A stretch of DNA of 64,000 nucleotides from Mesonia sp008017825 (GTDB lineage: Bacteria > Bacteroidota > Bacteroidia > Flavobacteriales > Flavobacteriaceae), in the NCBI RefSeq assembly GCF_008017825.1, contig NZ_VRLS01000094.1, positions 89,237 through 153,236 on the forward strand, read 5' to 3'. A program made the translations under genes and the position numbers. Each line of letters starts with the position of its first letter. Positions within the stretch are counted from its first letter, which is position 1. A model generated the notes under the pieces. That model saw nothing but the letters and a program-made list of their open reading frames with translations. It was not told where the DNA came from and did not search any database. Below are positions 35,555-43,788 of the stretch, in pieces.

Positions 35555-36595
35555 TTATTTAATAAATTCTATTTTTTCGGCATCGACATTGTTTTCACTA
35601 TCTGAAAAGCCTTGATCGTGCATCCATTGATCACTATATATCTTACTCATATAACGCGATCCGTGATCTGGAAAAATAATCACCACTCTAGAGTTTTCAT
35701 CAAACTCTCCTTCTTCTGCTAATTGTTTAACTCCTTGAAATGCTGCTCCACTAGTATAACCAACAAACATTCCTTCAGTTTTAGCAATATACCTTGCGGT
35801 ATGCGCACTTTCTTCATCAGAAACTTTAATAAAGCGGTCTATCGTATCAAAATCTGTTGCGGTAGGAATTAAATTTTTCCCTAAACCTTCAATTCGGTAT
35901 GGGTAAATTTCATCTGCATCAAACTCCCTTGTTTCATGATATTTTTTGAGAACAGATCCGTAAGCATCAATTCCTATCACTTTAACTTGAGGGTTTTGTT
36001 CTTTTAAATAACGTGCAGTTCCAGAAATGGTTCCTCCTGTTCCGCTACAAGCGATTAGATGCGTAATTTTTCCTTCGGTTTGTTTCCAGATTTCTGGTCC
36101 TGTTGTTTTAAAATGAGCATCCATATTCAACTCATTAAAATATTGATTGATATAAACCGAACCTTTTATTTCTTGATGTAATCTTTTTGCTACTTGATAA
36201 TAGGAACGCGGATCATCAGCCGATACATTTGCTGGACAAACATATACTTTTGCTCCCATCGTTTTTAACATGTCTATCTTATCGGAAGAAGACTTTGAAC
36301 TAACGGCTAAAATACAGTCATAACCTTTAATTACAGAAACCATAGCTATACTAAAACCCGTATTTCCTGAAGTAGTTTCTATGATTGTATCACCTGGTTT
36401 TAAAATTCCTTTCCTCTCTGCCTCTTCAATTATATATAACGCAATCCTATCTTTGGTAGAATGTCCTGGATTAAAAGCTTCCACTTTTGCAAAAAATTCT
36501 CCTTTAATGTCTTGGGTTATACGGTTTAATTTAACTAGAGGGGTGTCTCCTATTAATTCTAAGACGTTATTATAAACCTGTAAGTCTTCTTTCAT
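35555..36595 (-). CDS. capA: cystathionine-beta-synthase-like PLP enzyme, probable cysteate synthase
   Basis: A 346-residue fold-type II PLP enzyme of the cysteine synthase/CBS family. The PLP lysine is Lys48 in NPGHSTKDR, the substrate loop is ETTSGNTGFS (about residues 78-87), and the phosphate loop is SGTGGTISGTA. The C-terminal CBS regulatory domains of true cystathionine synthases are absent. Homologues beside a fatty-acyl cysteate transferase (CapB) make cysteate from O-phosphoserine and sulfite for sulfonolipids. Here the neighbour at 34152-35411 is exactly such an enzyme, so I prefer cysteate synthase over a cysteine synthase. A -7 box lies at 36655-36662. Confidence 0.77.
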   Translation of the reverse strand: MKEDLQVYNNVLELIGDTPLVKLNRITQDIKGEFFAKVEAFNPGHSTKDRIALYIIEEAERKGILKPGDTIIETTSGNTGFSIAMVSVIKGYDCILAVSSKSSSDKIDMLKTMGAKVYVCPANVSADDPRSYYQVAKRLHQEIKGSVYINQYFNELNMDAHFKTTGPEIWKQTEGKITHLIACSGTGGTISGTARYLKEQNPQVKVIGIDAYGSVLKKYHETREFDADEIYPYRIEGLGKNLIPTATDFDTIDRFIKVSDEESAHTARYIAKTEGMFVGYTSGAAFQGVKQLAEEGEFDENSRVVIIFPDHGSRYMSKIYSDQWMHDQGFSDSENNVDAEKIEFIK

Positions 36596-36654
36596 ATAAT
36601 GAAATTCTTATTAAAAAATGCGTTATTTACTTTTAACAAATAAGCAAAACACCG

Positions 36655-36662
36655 CAAATTTA
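36655..36662 (-). promoter_or_regulatory. -7 promoter box of capA
   Basis: The minus strand reads TAAATTTG (TAnnTTTG), 59 bases before the start codon and just after the ptrB stop. Confidence 0.55.
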
Positions 36663-36673
36663 CATTATTTTTT

Positions 36674-38740
36674 TTAATTATAAATTTTTCCTTCCAAGTC
36701 TAATAAAAAAGCATAGTCTTCAGCTACTTCTTTTAAAGCTTCAAATCGTCCTGAAGCACCGCCGTGACCAGCATCCATATTGGTATGAAATAATAAAATA
36801 TTTTTATCTGTTTTTAATTCTCGTAACTTTGCGGTCCATTTTGCAGGTTCCCAATATTGAACTTGGGAATCATGAAAACCTGTAGTAATAAGAATGTTAG
36901 GGTAATCTTGAGCTTTTACATTATCATAAGGAGAATAAGATTTCATATAATCATAATATTCTTTCTCATTAGGATTCCCCCATTCATCATATTCTCCAGT
37001 AGTTAAAGGTATGCTATCATCTAGCATTGTAGATACGACATCTACGAACGGTACAGCAGCTATAACGCCATTATATAAATGCGGAGCTTCATTTAGAATA
37101 ACTCCCATTAATAAACCTCCTGCAGAACCACCCATAGCATACATATGTTGAGGTGAACTCCATTTTTGATCTATTAGGTATTGTGTACAGTCAATAAAAT
37201 CTGTAAAAGTATTTTTCTTTTGAAGCATCTTTCCGTCTTCGTACCAATTTCTACCTAAATACTCTCCTCCTCTAATGTGAGCGATAGCAAAAATAAACCC
37301 TCTATTAAGTAGGCTCAATCTTGTAGTAGAAAAAGAAGGGTCTACTGTATGTCCATAACTTCCGTAAGCATATTGCAAAACTGGATTGCTACCATCTCGT
37401 TGTATTCCTTTCTTATAGACTAAAGAGATAGGTATTTGAGTTCCGTCTTTTGCTGTAGCCCAAATTCTCTCTGAAATATAATTTTCTTTACGGAAAGTTT
37501 TATCTAACACACTCTGTTCTTTTTTAACCTCACTCTCCTTCGTTTTCATATTAAAATCTATGATCGATGTTGGAGTGGTTAATGAGTTATAACCATATCT
37601 TAAGATGTGAGTATCAAAATCTGGATTGGTACCTGTTCCTGTAGTATAAGTTTCATTATCAAAAGGCAGATAATAATCTTCGGTTTCATCCCAACGCATT
37701 ATTCTTATATGGTTCAATCCTTTTGAGCGCTCACTGACCACTAAATATTCTTTAAAGATCTCTATATCTTCCAATAAAACATCCTCCCGGTGAGGCAATA
37801 CATCTTTCCAATTTTCCTTTGCAAGCTTGTTTATTGACGTTTTCATCAATTTAAAGTTAACAGCATCATCTTTATTGGTTAGAATATAAAAGTGATCTTC
37901 AAAGTGAGAAATACTGTATTCTAATCCGCGGCAGCGTTGTTGAAATAACTGAAACTCTCCTCTAGGCTCATCTGCATTTAAAATTCTGTACTCATCACTT
38001 AGAGTACTACTCGATCCTATAATTACATATTTATCTGACTTTGTTTTATAAACATAAGCATTATAGGTTTCATCATCTTCTTGATAAACTAACATATCTT
38101 TACTTGGATCGTCTCCAAGCACGTGCTGAAAAATTTGATTAGAACGTAAAGTTTCTTCATCTTTTCTCGTATAGAAAAGAGTTTTATTATCATTTGCCCA
38201 AGTAGAACTCCCTGTGGTAGTCTCTATCTTGAGTGGTAAAATAGCACCTGTTTCTAAATTCTTAATTTGAATGGTGTACTTTCTTCTACTTACATTATCT
38301 ACACCAAAAGCAACTAATTTATTATCTGGACTTACATTAACTCCCGTAAGTTTATAATAACTATGCCCCTCGGCCATTATATTTACATTAAATAAAATTT
38401 CTTCAGGGGCTTCTAAAGTCTCTTTTTTACGAGCATAAATGGGATAATCTTTTCCAGTTTCAAACCGAACATAATACCAATAACCGTTATGTTTATAAGG
38501 AACGGAAGCATCATCTTCTTTTATTCTGCTCTTCATCTCATCAAACAATTCTTGTTGAAATTGTTTAGTATGAGCAGTCATTTGTTCGTTATAACCATTT
38601 TCCTCTTCTAGATATTTAATAACTTCTGGATCTTGCCTATCCTTCATCCAAAAATAATCATCGATTCTTATTTCATTATGAGTATTTAATTCTTGTGTTA
38701 TTTTTTTCGCTCTAGGCGGAATTATTTTGGTTTTCAACAT
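36674..38740 (-). CDS. ptrB: oligopeptidase B (S9 family serine peptidase)
   Basis: A 688-residue prolyl-oligopeptidase-family protein. The first two thirds form the seven-bladed propeller cap and the last third is the alpha/beta-hydrolase domain with GGSAGGLLMG around the nucleophilic serine, followed by the Asp (TGFHDSQVQYWEPAKW) and the catalytic His (DAGHGG). Length and motifs fit oligopeptidase B, which cleaves short peptides after Arg or Lys. No signal peptide is present, so it acts in the cytoplasm. Divergent from ybaB. Confidence 0.92.
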   Translation of the reverse strand: MLKTKIIPPRAKKITQELNTHNEIRIDDYFWMKDRQDPEVIKYLEEENGYNEQMTAHTKQFQQELFDEMKSRIKEDDASVPYKHNGYWYYVRFETGKDYPIYARKKETLEAPEEILFNVNIMAEGHSYYKLTGVNVSPDNKLVAFGVDNVSRRKYTIQIKNLETGAILPLKIETTTGSSTWANDNKTLFYTRKDEETLRSNQIFQHVLGDDPSKDMLVYQEDDETYNAYVYKTKSDKYVIIGSSSTLSDEYRILNADEPRGEFQLFQQRCRGLEYSISHFEDHFYILTNKDDAVNFKLMKTSINKLAKENWKDVLPHREDVLLEDIEIFKEYLVVSERSKGLNHIRIMRWDETEDYYLPFDNETYTTGTGTNPDFDTHILRYGYNSLTTPTSIIDFNMKTKESEVKKEQSVLDKTFRKENYISERIWATAKDGTQIPISLVYKKGIQRDGSNPVLQYAYGSYGHTVDPSFSTTRLSLLNRGFIFAIAHIRGGEYLGRNWYEDGKMLQKKNTFTDFIDCTQYLIDQKWSSPQHMYAMGGSAGGLLMGVILNEAPHLYNGVIAAVPFVDVVSTMLDDSIPLTTGEYDEWGNPNEKEYYDYMKSYSPYDNVKAQDYPNILITTGFHDSQVQYWEPAKWTAKLRELKTDKNILLFHTNMDAGHGGASGRFEALKEVAEDYAFLLDLEGKIYN

Positions 38741-38763
38741 CTAATATCTTTTTTTAACGACTG

Positions 38764-38771
38764 CAAAGGTA
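38764..38771 (-). promoter_or_regulatory. -7 promoter box of ptrB
   Basis: The minus strand reads TACCTTTG (TAnnTTTG), 23 bases before the ptrB start. Confidence 0.6.
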
Positions 38772-38835
38772 AAATATAGTTTAAAAGAAAGTCTTATAGC
38801 CGCTTAATAATTCTTTTAAAAATCACTTATTTTAA

Positions 38836-38843
38836 TAAATTTG
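38836..38843 (+). promoter_or_regulatory. -7 promoter box of ybaB
   Basis: TAAATTTG matches TAnnTTTG. It overlaps the upstream in-frame TTG at 38841, which therefore cannot be the start; the ATG at 38868 is. Confidence 0.65.
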
Positions 38844-38867
38844 CAATTCACAAAAAATATAAAGAAT

Positions 38868-39191
38868 ATGTTTGGAGATATGATGGGTATGATGAATAAA
38901 ATTAAAGAAACCCAAGCCAAAGTTGAAGAAACCAAAAAAAGATTAGATACAGTTACTCTAGAAGAAAAATCTAGCGACGACTTACTTAAAGTTACGCTAA
39001 CTGCTAATAGAGAAATTAAAGCTATAGAAGTGGCGGATGAACTTTTGCAGGACAAGGAGCAATTGGAAGATTATTTAGTGCTTACCTTAAATAAAGCTAT
39101 AAAAAAAGCTACCGATGTTCACGAAGCAGAGCTGGGAGCTGTAGCTAAAGAAGGGATGCCAAGTATACCTGGGATGGATGCTTTTAAATAA
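38868..39191 (+). CDS. ybaB: YbaB/EbfC family nucleoid-associated protein
   Basis: A 107-residue small DNA-binding protein. MGMMNKIKETQAKVEETKKRLDTV gives the N-terminal coiled-coil helix, ANREIKAIEVADELL the central strands, and LVLTLNKAIKKATDV the last helix. The family binds DNA as a dimer and is often near dnaX/recR, though not here. The start at 38868 was chosen because a -7 box covers the upstream TTG. The gene is followed by a strong hairpin shared with the convergent tRNA-Arg. Confidence 0.9.
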   Translation: MFGDMMGMMNKIKETQAKVEETKKRLDTVTLEEKSSDDLLKVTLTANREIKAIEVADELLQDKEQLEDYLVLTLNKAIKKATDVHEAELGAVAKEGMPSIPGMDAFK

Positions 39192-39205
39192 AATTTAATT
39201 TTATC

Positions 39206-39262
39206 TTATTAATAACAAAAAAAACCCCTTGAAAATCAAGGGGTTTTTTTTGTTATTAATAA
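39206..39262. terminator. very strong bidirectional terminator between ybaB and tRNA-Arg
   Basis: Two perfect 27-base arms (39206-39232 and 39236-39262) surround a three-base loop. The stem holds an eight-base A/T run next to CCCC/GGGG, so either strand ends in a U-run. The right arm ends one base short of the tRNA 3' end. Confidence 0.9.
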
Positions 39263-39263
39263 G

Positions 39264-39337
<74 letters not shown>

Positions 39338-39356
39338 CTTATGCCCTAAGGCGGTG

Positions 39357-39364
39357 CAAATATA
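39357..39364 (-). promoter_or_regulatory. -7 promoter box of tRNA-Arg
   Basis: The minus strand reads TATATTTG (TAnnTTTG), 19 bases before the mature 5' end. Confidence 0.65.
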
Positions 39365-39457
39365 TTAATAGTTTTAAAAAAATCAAGCTTTTGAATGTGT
39401 TAATTTTAATAAATATTTGTTTTTAATTTTAACCTACTAATAATCAGTCAGAAATAC

Positions 39458-40810
39458 TTATTTAATATAAACAGTTTTTTTATTTATAAATTCATGAATT
39501 CCGAAAGAAGACAATTCTCGACCAAAACCTGACTCTTTTGTTCCGCCGAAAGGCAAACGAGGATCGCTTTTTACTAATTCGTTAATAAACACAGCTCCGT
39601 CTTCAATTTGCGGGATCATTGCTTTGGCACGTTCTAAATCTTCCGTAAAGATAGATACTCCTAACCCGAATTTTGAACGATTCACTAAATCTAATGCCTC
39701 CATATCTGTTTTAAAAGAAGTTACCGCCATAACTGGACCAAAAGTTTCTTCTTCAAAAATTGGAGATTTTTTATTTACATTTATAACTACAGTAGGCTCA
39801 AAATATGCTTTGTTTCGCTTCCCTCCTAGTATCACTTTGGCTCCTTTATCTATGGAAGATTTTAATTGCTCTTCTAGTTCTTTAGCCAATTCTTCTGTCG
39901 CCATTACACCAATATAGGTATCCTCTTCTTCTGGGTTTCCGCTTTTAAGTTCTCTTACTTCGGTTATAAAACTCTCTATAAACTTTAGGTAAATTGATTC
40001 GTGAATTAATAATCTCTTACCTGCAATGCAACTTTGACCTGTGTTTTGAAATCTTGCTTGTACACAAGCTTTTATAGTTTTATCAATATCGGCATCTTCA
40101 AATACCACTAATGCATTACTACCTCCTAACTCTAATACAGATTTTTTTATTTCTTCTGCAGCAATAGAAGCAACCGAACTTCCTGCAGGTTTACTACCGG
40201 TAAGAGTAACTGCTTTTACTCTTTTATTTCTAATTACATCTTCAACTTTACTACTTTTAATAATTAAGTTTTGAAAGCAACCTTCAGGAAAACCTGCATT
40301 TTTAAATGCTTGTTGTATGTTTTCTGCACTACGCATAACATTACTAGAATGTTTGAGTAAACAAACATTTCCTGCCATTAATGAAGGTACAGCAAATCTA
40401 AAAACTTGCCAAAAAGGGTAATTCCAAGGCATTACTGCAAATATTACTCCTAGTGGATCAAATCTTACATATGATTTTGATGCATCTGTTTTTATTTCTT
40501 GTGACTGTAATTGAGATTTTGCATTGTTTGCGTAATATTCACACACCCAAGCACATTTTTCTATTTCTGCGATTGCCTGAGTTATGGGTTTACCCATTTC
40601 TCGAGTGATAGCTAATGCATAATCCTTTTTATTTTGCTTTAATTCCTTAGCTAACTGAAGCATTAAAGTCTTTTTTCTCTCAAAATTGGTTCTACTCCAA
40701 GTTTGAAAAGTTTTATCGGCTAATTTTACTTTTTTATTAACGCTACTCTTTGAATCTTGTTTAAATTTTTCAATGATTTCGTTAGTATATGGATTGATAG
40801 ACTTAATCAT
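39458..40810 (-). CDS. NAD(P)-dependent aldehyde dehydrogenase, succinate-semialdehyde type
   Basis: A 450-residue paralogue of the enzyme at 32575-33957. PWNYPFWQVFRFAVPSLMAGN and TGSKPAGSSVASIAA form the cofactor site, ELGGSNALVVFE has the catalytic base and QNTGQSCIAGKRL the nucleophilic Cys. The closing motif LPFGGTKESGFGRELSSFGIHEF is the usual C-terminal signature. It is a single gene between tRNA-Arg and the corA operon, which is transcribed the other way. Substrate specificity is not visible; short-chain semialdehydes are the likely class. Confidence 0.88.
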   Translation of the reverse strand: MIKSINPYTNEIIEKFKQDSKSSVNKKVKLADKTFQTWSRTNFERKKTLMLQLAKELKQNKKDYALAITREMGKPITQAIAEIEKCAWVCEYYANNAKSQLQSQEIKTDASKSYVRFDPLGVIFAVMPWNYPFWQVFRFAVPSLMAGNVCLLKHSSNVMRSAENIQQAFKNAGFPEGCFQNLIIKSSKVEDVIRNKRVKAVTLTGSKPAGSSVASIAAEEIKKSVLELGGSNALVVFEDADIDKTIKACVQARFQNTGQSCIAGKRLLIHESIYLKFIESFITEVRELKSGNPEEEDTYIGVMATEELAKELEEQLKSSIDKGAKVILGGKRNKAYFEPTVVINVNKKSPIFEEETFGPVMAVTSFKTDMEALDLVNRSKFGLGVSIFTEDLERAKAMIPQIEDGAVFINELVKSDPRLPFGGTKESGFGRELSSFGIHEFINKKTVYIK

Positions 40811-40975
40811 AATTTAATATATTCTTTGCCTATAAAATTAAGAATAGTGTCATAGATGGCTATTTTATTAAGACTACTTTAACTATTCATTTTGTGGACA
40901 AATAGTGAATAACCTATTAGGAATTTAACATATAAAAAGAGTTTGATTTGTAATTTTAATAAAAATCGATTAATT

Positions 40976-41386
40976 ATGAGTCAGCGAGATTTAGGTTTAT
41001 TAGAGGTAAGACCTATTATTGAAGGTATTCAACTTCATAACAGTGTTTCATTTAATGAGAGTTTTCAAAATAAAACTTTGCGCCCTGTGATTAAATTACA
41101 GCATTATTTAATAGTTGAGGTTTTCAAAAATTACATTAGAAAACATAAAAACGTTTTTTATCAAATATCTTTAGAAAAAAGAATAGCTTATATAGAAAAC
41201 GCTATTCAAAAAGATATTAAATTTAGAAACAGTTTAAAAGGCATTATCATTGGTCAATTTACGATTGAAGAATATGAATTGTACACTCAAAACTCTTCAG
41301 CTTTAAACAAACGCATGATGAACTTAGTAAAAAAGCGAGTGATAGATAGTATTCAATTATTAGAACCTACGCCTTCCGTTGCATAA
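40976..41386 (+). CDS. conserved-looking hypothetical protein upstream of corA
   Basis: A 136-residue soluble protein with no signal peptide. It opens MSQRDLGLLEVRPIIEGIQL and is mostly helical and basic (KNYIRKHKNVFYQISLEKRIAYIENAI). I cannot assign a family. I start it at the ATG at 40976 and not the ATG eleven codons upstream, since SQRD begins the well-structured part. Its stop is three bases before the corA start, so the two are translated from one message and it may take part in metal ion handling. Confidence 0.72.
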   Translation: MSQRDLGLLEVRPIIEGIQLHNSVSFNESFQNKTLRPVIKLQHYLIVEVFKNYIRKHKNVFYQISLEKRIAYIENAIQKDIKFRNSLKGIIIGQFTIEEYELYTQNSSALNKRMMNLVKKRVIDSIQLLEPTPSVA

Positions 41387-41389
41387 ATT

Positions 41390-42472
41390 ATGAGAAGAAA
41401 AAAGAAAAAGAATAAACCGGTAAAGGTTAAAAACACATCTGTTAATCAAGTTCCTGGACAGGTTATCTATGTAGGTAGTAAAGAAAATACGTCAACTTCT
41501 TTAGAGATTATTGACTATAATAAAGAGAAGCATGAGGTTAAACATACCAATAATATTAATGAAGTTTTTCAATATAGAGATTCGGAAGATATTACATGGG
41601 TAAATGTCAATGGCCTTAATGCTACTGAAGAAATTGAACAACTTGGAAAGTTTTATGGATTACATCCTTTAATTCTAGAAGATATAGTAAATACACAACA
41701 GCGCCCAAAAATTGATGAGTATGATACATATATCTTTATGGTTCTTAAAATGCTGTACTATGCTGAAGATGGAGAATTGATTAAAGAACATATGAGTATC
41801 GTTCTAGGAGAAAAGTATGTACTCACTTTTCAAGAGGCAGATGGAGATGTATTTGATGGAGTTCGAGATCGTATAAAAAATGCGAAAGGACGAATTAGAA
41901 ATTCTGGGCCAGATTACCTCACTTACACCTTTATAGATGCTATAATTGATAATTATTTTATCATTATTGAAACCATGGGTGATAAAATTGAAGAATTAGA
42001 AGATAGTCTTTTTCTTGATGATCCCGAAGAAACTATAACTCAAGATATCCAAGATTTAAAAAAGGAAATTATACGTATTAGACGCGCTATATATCCGTTA
42101 AGGGAAGTAATAAATCGTTTAGAAAAAGGAGAGCATCCATTAATCCACGAGAAAACGAATCATTATTTAAGAGATTTATACGATCATATTATTCAGGTTT
42201 CTGAAAATATTGAGATCTATCGCGAAATGACTTGGGGCTTAATGGATATGTATATGACCACTATAAGTAATAAAATGAACGAAGTGATGAAAGTGCTTAC
42301 AATTATGGCAAGTATTTTCATTCCGTTAACTTTTATGGCTGGAATTTATGGGATGAATTTTGAATATATTCCAGAGCTTCAGTTAAAATATGGTTATTTT
42401 TACCTGTGGGCCGCTATGTTAATTGTTTTCTTTGGGCTACTTTGGTATTTTAAAAGAAAAAAATGGCTTTAA
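41390..42472 (+). CDS. corA: magnesium/cobalt transporter CorA
   Basis: A 360-residue CorA-family channel. The large N-terminal cytoplasmic funnel includes HPLILEDIVNTQQRPKIDEYD, the long stalk helix precedes the membrane part, and two C-terminal membrane helices carry the signature YGMNF (GMN motif) at the end of the first. The extracellular loop is EYIPELQLKYG. The basic tail FKRKKWL follows the inside-positive rule. Second gene of a three-gene operon with the hypothetical gene upstream and the DUF3124 lipoprotein 13 bases downstream. Confidence 0.95.
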   Translation: MRRKKKKNKPVKVKNTSVNQVPGQVIYVGSKENTSTSLEIIDYNKEKHEVKHTNNINEVFQYRDSEDITWVNVNGLNATEEIEQLGKFYGLHPLILEDIVNTQQRPKIDEYDTYIFMVLKMLYYAEDGELIKEHMSIVLGEKYVLTFQEADGDVFDGVRDRIKNAKGRIRNSGPDYLTYTFIDAIIDNYFIIIETMGDKIEELEDSLFLDDPEETITQDIQDLKKEIIRIRRAIYPLREVINRLEKGEHPLIHEKTNHYLRDLYDHIIQVSENIEIYREMTWGLMDMYMTTISNKMNEVMKVLTIMASIFIPLTFMAGIYGMNFEYIPELQLKYGYFYLWAAMLIVFFGLLWYFKRKKWL

Positions 42473-42485
42473 CTAATATTCATTT

Positions 42486-43007
42486 ATGAAAAATAGTGCA
42501 ATTGCTTTATGGTACATAGGAGTCATATTCCTTTTTTTTTCTTGCAAACAAGAACAAAATGAAAGTGAAGTAAAATCTTTTGAGTGGCAAGAAAGAATTA
42601 GTAGCCAACCTCTCACAGATTCTTTAATGAATACTGGAATTACTTATTTATCTCTATACTCTCAAATTTACAGTCTATCTGAACATAAAAAACATAATCT
42701 TACGGCTACGGTTAGCATGAGGAATACGAGTTTAAAAGATACTCTTTTTATAAGTAAAGCAGATCATTACTCTACGGAAGGAAAAATGGTAAGTTCTTAT
42801 ATAAATAGAACAGTGTATTTAAAGCCAATGGAAACTATTGAGATTGTAATTAATGAAAAAGATGATTTGGGAGGCACAGGAGGTAATTTTATTTTTGAAT
42901 GGTTTATTCCCAAAAATTCTCCAGAGCCTTTATTTGAAGGCGTTATGATTTCCACTACAAGTCAGCAAGGGCTATCGTTTACCACACAGGGACAAAAGAT
43001 TCAATAA
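42486..43007 (+). CDS. DUF3124 lipoprotein
   Basis: A 173-residue protein with a lipoprotein signal (FFSC, lipidated Cys20), then a beta-sandwich-like domain of the DUF3124 type: TYLSLYSQIYSLSEHKKHNL, TVSMRNTSLKDTLFISKADHY and FIFEWFIPK. Function unknown; it should sit on the periplasmic or outer-membrane face. It follows corA by 13 bases and ends before a bidirectional terminator, so it is the last gene of that operon. Confidence 0.82.
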   Translation: MKNSAIALWYIGVIFLFFSCKQEQNESEVKSFEWQERISSQPLTDSLMNTGITYLSLYSQIYSLSEHKKHNLTATVSMRNTSLKDTLFISKADHYSTEGKMVSSYINRTVYLKPMETIEIVINEKDDLGGTGGNFIFEWFIPKNSPEPLFEGVMISTTSQQGLSFTTQGQKIQ

Positions 43008-43095
43008 AATCTCTCGTTAAACTTTTACTTCTTAAGAATTATATTACATATTCTTTTATAGTCTAAAGTTGACAACGATAATAAAATTTTAATAT

Positions 43096-43131
43096 AAAAA
43101 AGCATCAGAAAAATAATTCTGATGCTTTTTT
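43096..43131. terminator. bidirectional terminator between convergent genes
   Basis: Fifteen-base perfect arms (43096-43110 and 43117-43131) with a six-base loop, between the DUF3124 and DUF4168 genes. Confidence 0.87.
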
Positions 43132-43148
43132 AGTAAAGGATTTAAATA

Positions 43149-43589
43149 TTATCCTTTAGTCTGTTCCTTCATCATCATCGTTTGAAGCTTTTGTTGTAAA
43201 GCTTGATCTGATTGAAGTGCTGCTCCTATTTCTTGGTAACGATCTAATGTTAAACCATTTTCCTGAATAATTTGAGACATTTCTTTTTGCAATTGTGGTT
43301 GCATTTTTTCGATTTTGCTTACTGCAGTTTTATAACTTTTCATCTCTACCTCGGTAGCTTCTACTTTTTGCTCTGGATTTACTGAAGCCTGCTGAATAGA
43401 TTGAAAACGATTTATTTCTAAACCTTCTTTCTTAATCATATCGATCATTTCTTGCTGTACTTCTTGATTTTCCATTTGCACTGCTTTGTATGCATTTGCA
43501 AATTTATTTAAGTCTGCATCACTCACTTCTGTTTGTGCAAAGGTTACTGCACTAAATAATAAGGTTAATGCAAGGACGAAATTTTTCAT
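43149..43589 (-). CDS. secreted DUF4168 domain protein
   Basis: A 146-residue protein from the ATG at 43589, where MKNFVLALTLLFSAVTFAQ forms a clean signal peptide. The in-frame ATG 21 codons upstream would spoil that signal. The mature part repeats a helical module: NKFANAYKAVQMENQEVQQE and EGLEINRFQSIQQA are echoed by NGLTLDRYQEIGAALQ, the pattern of DUF4168. Glutamine-rich and probably coiled coil. Function unknown. Confidence 0.82.
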   Translation of the reverse strand: MKNFVLALTLLFSAVTFAQTEVSDADLNKFANAYKAVQMENQEVQQEMIDMIKKEGLEINRFQSIQQASVNPEQKVEATEVEMKSYKTAVSKIEKMQPQLQKEMSQIIQENGLTLDRYQEIGAALQSDQALQQKLQTMMMKEQTKG

Positions 43590-43788
43590 GTGATTTAATT
43601 TTAACATTAATACGTTTTTTATAGTTCGTTTTAAAAATTCAATACTAAGCATAAATATTCTTCTATCCCAAAAATCACTAGTTAAAGCTATTTTTTTGTC
43701 AAATTATTAACAGAAGGATAGAAAATTTTAATATTTACTACTCTATTATCGTATATAGAACAATTACAATACCAAATATCCTACTTCG

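Noticed and set aside
35555..36595. Ordinary cysteine synthase (CysK/CysM)
   Set aside because: The motif NPGHSTKDR and the acyltransferase neighbour fit the cysteate synthase CapA better; the choice remains inference.
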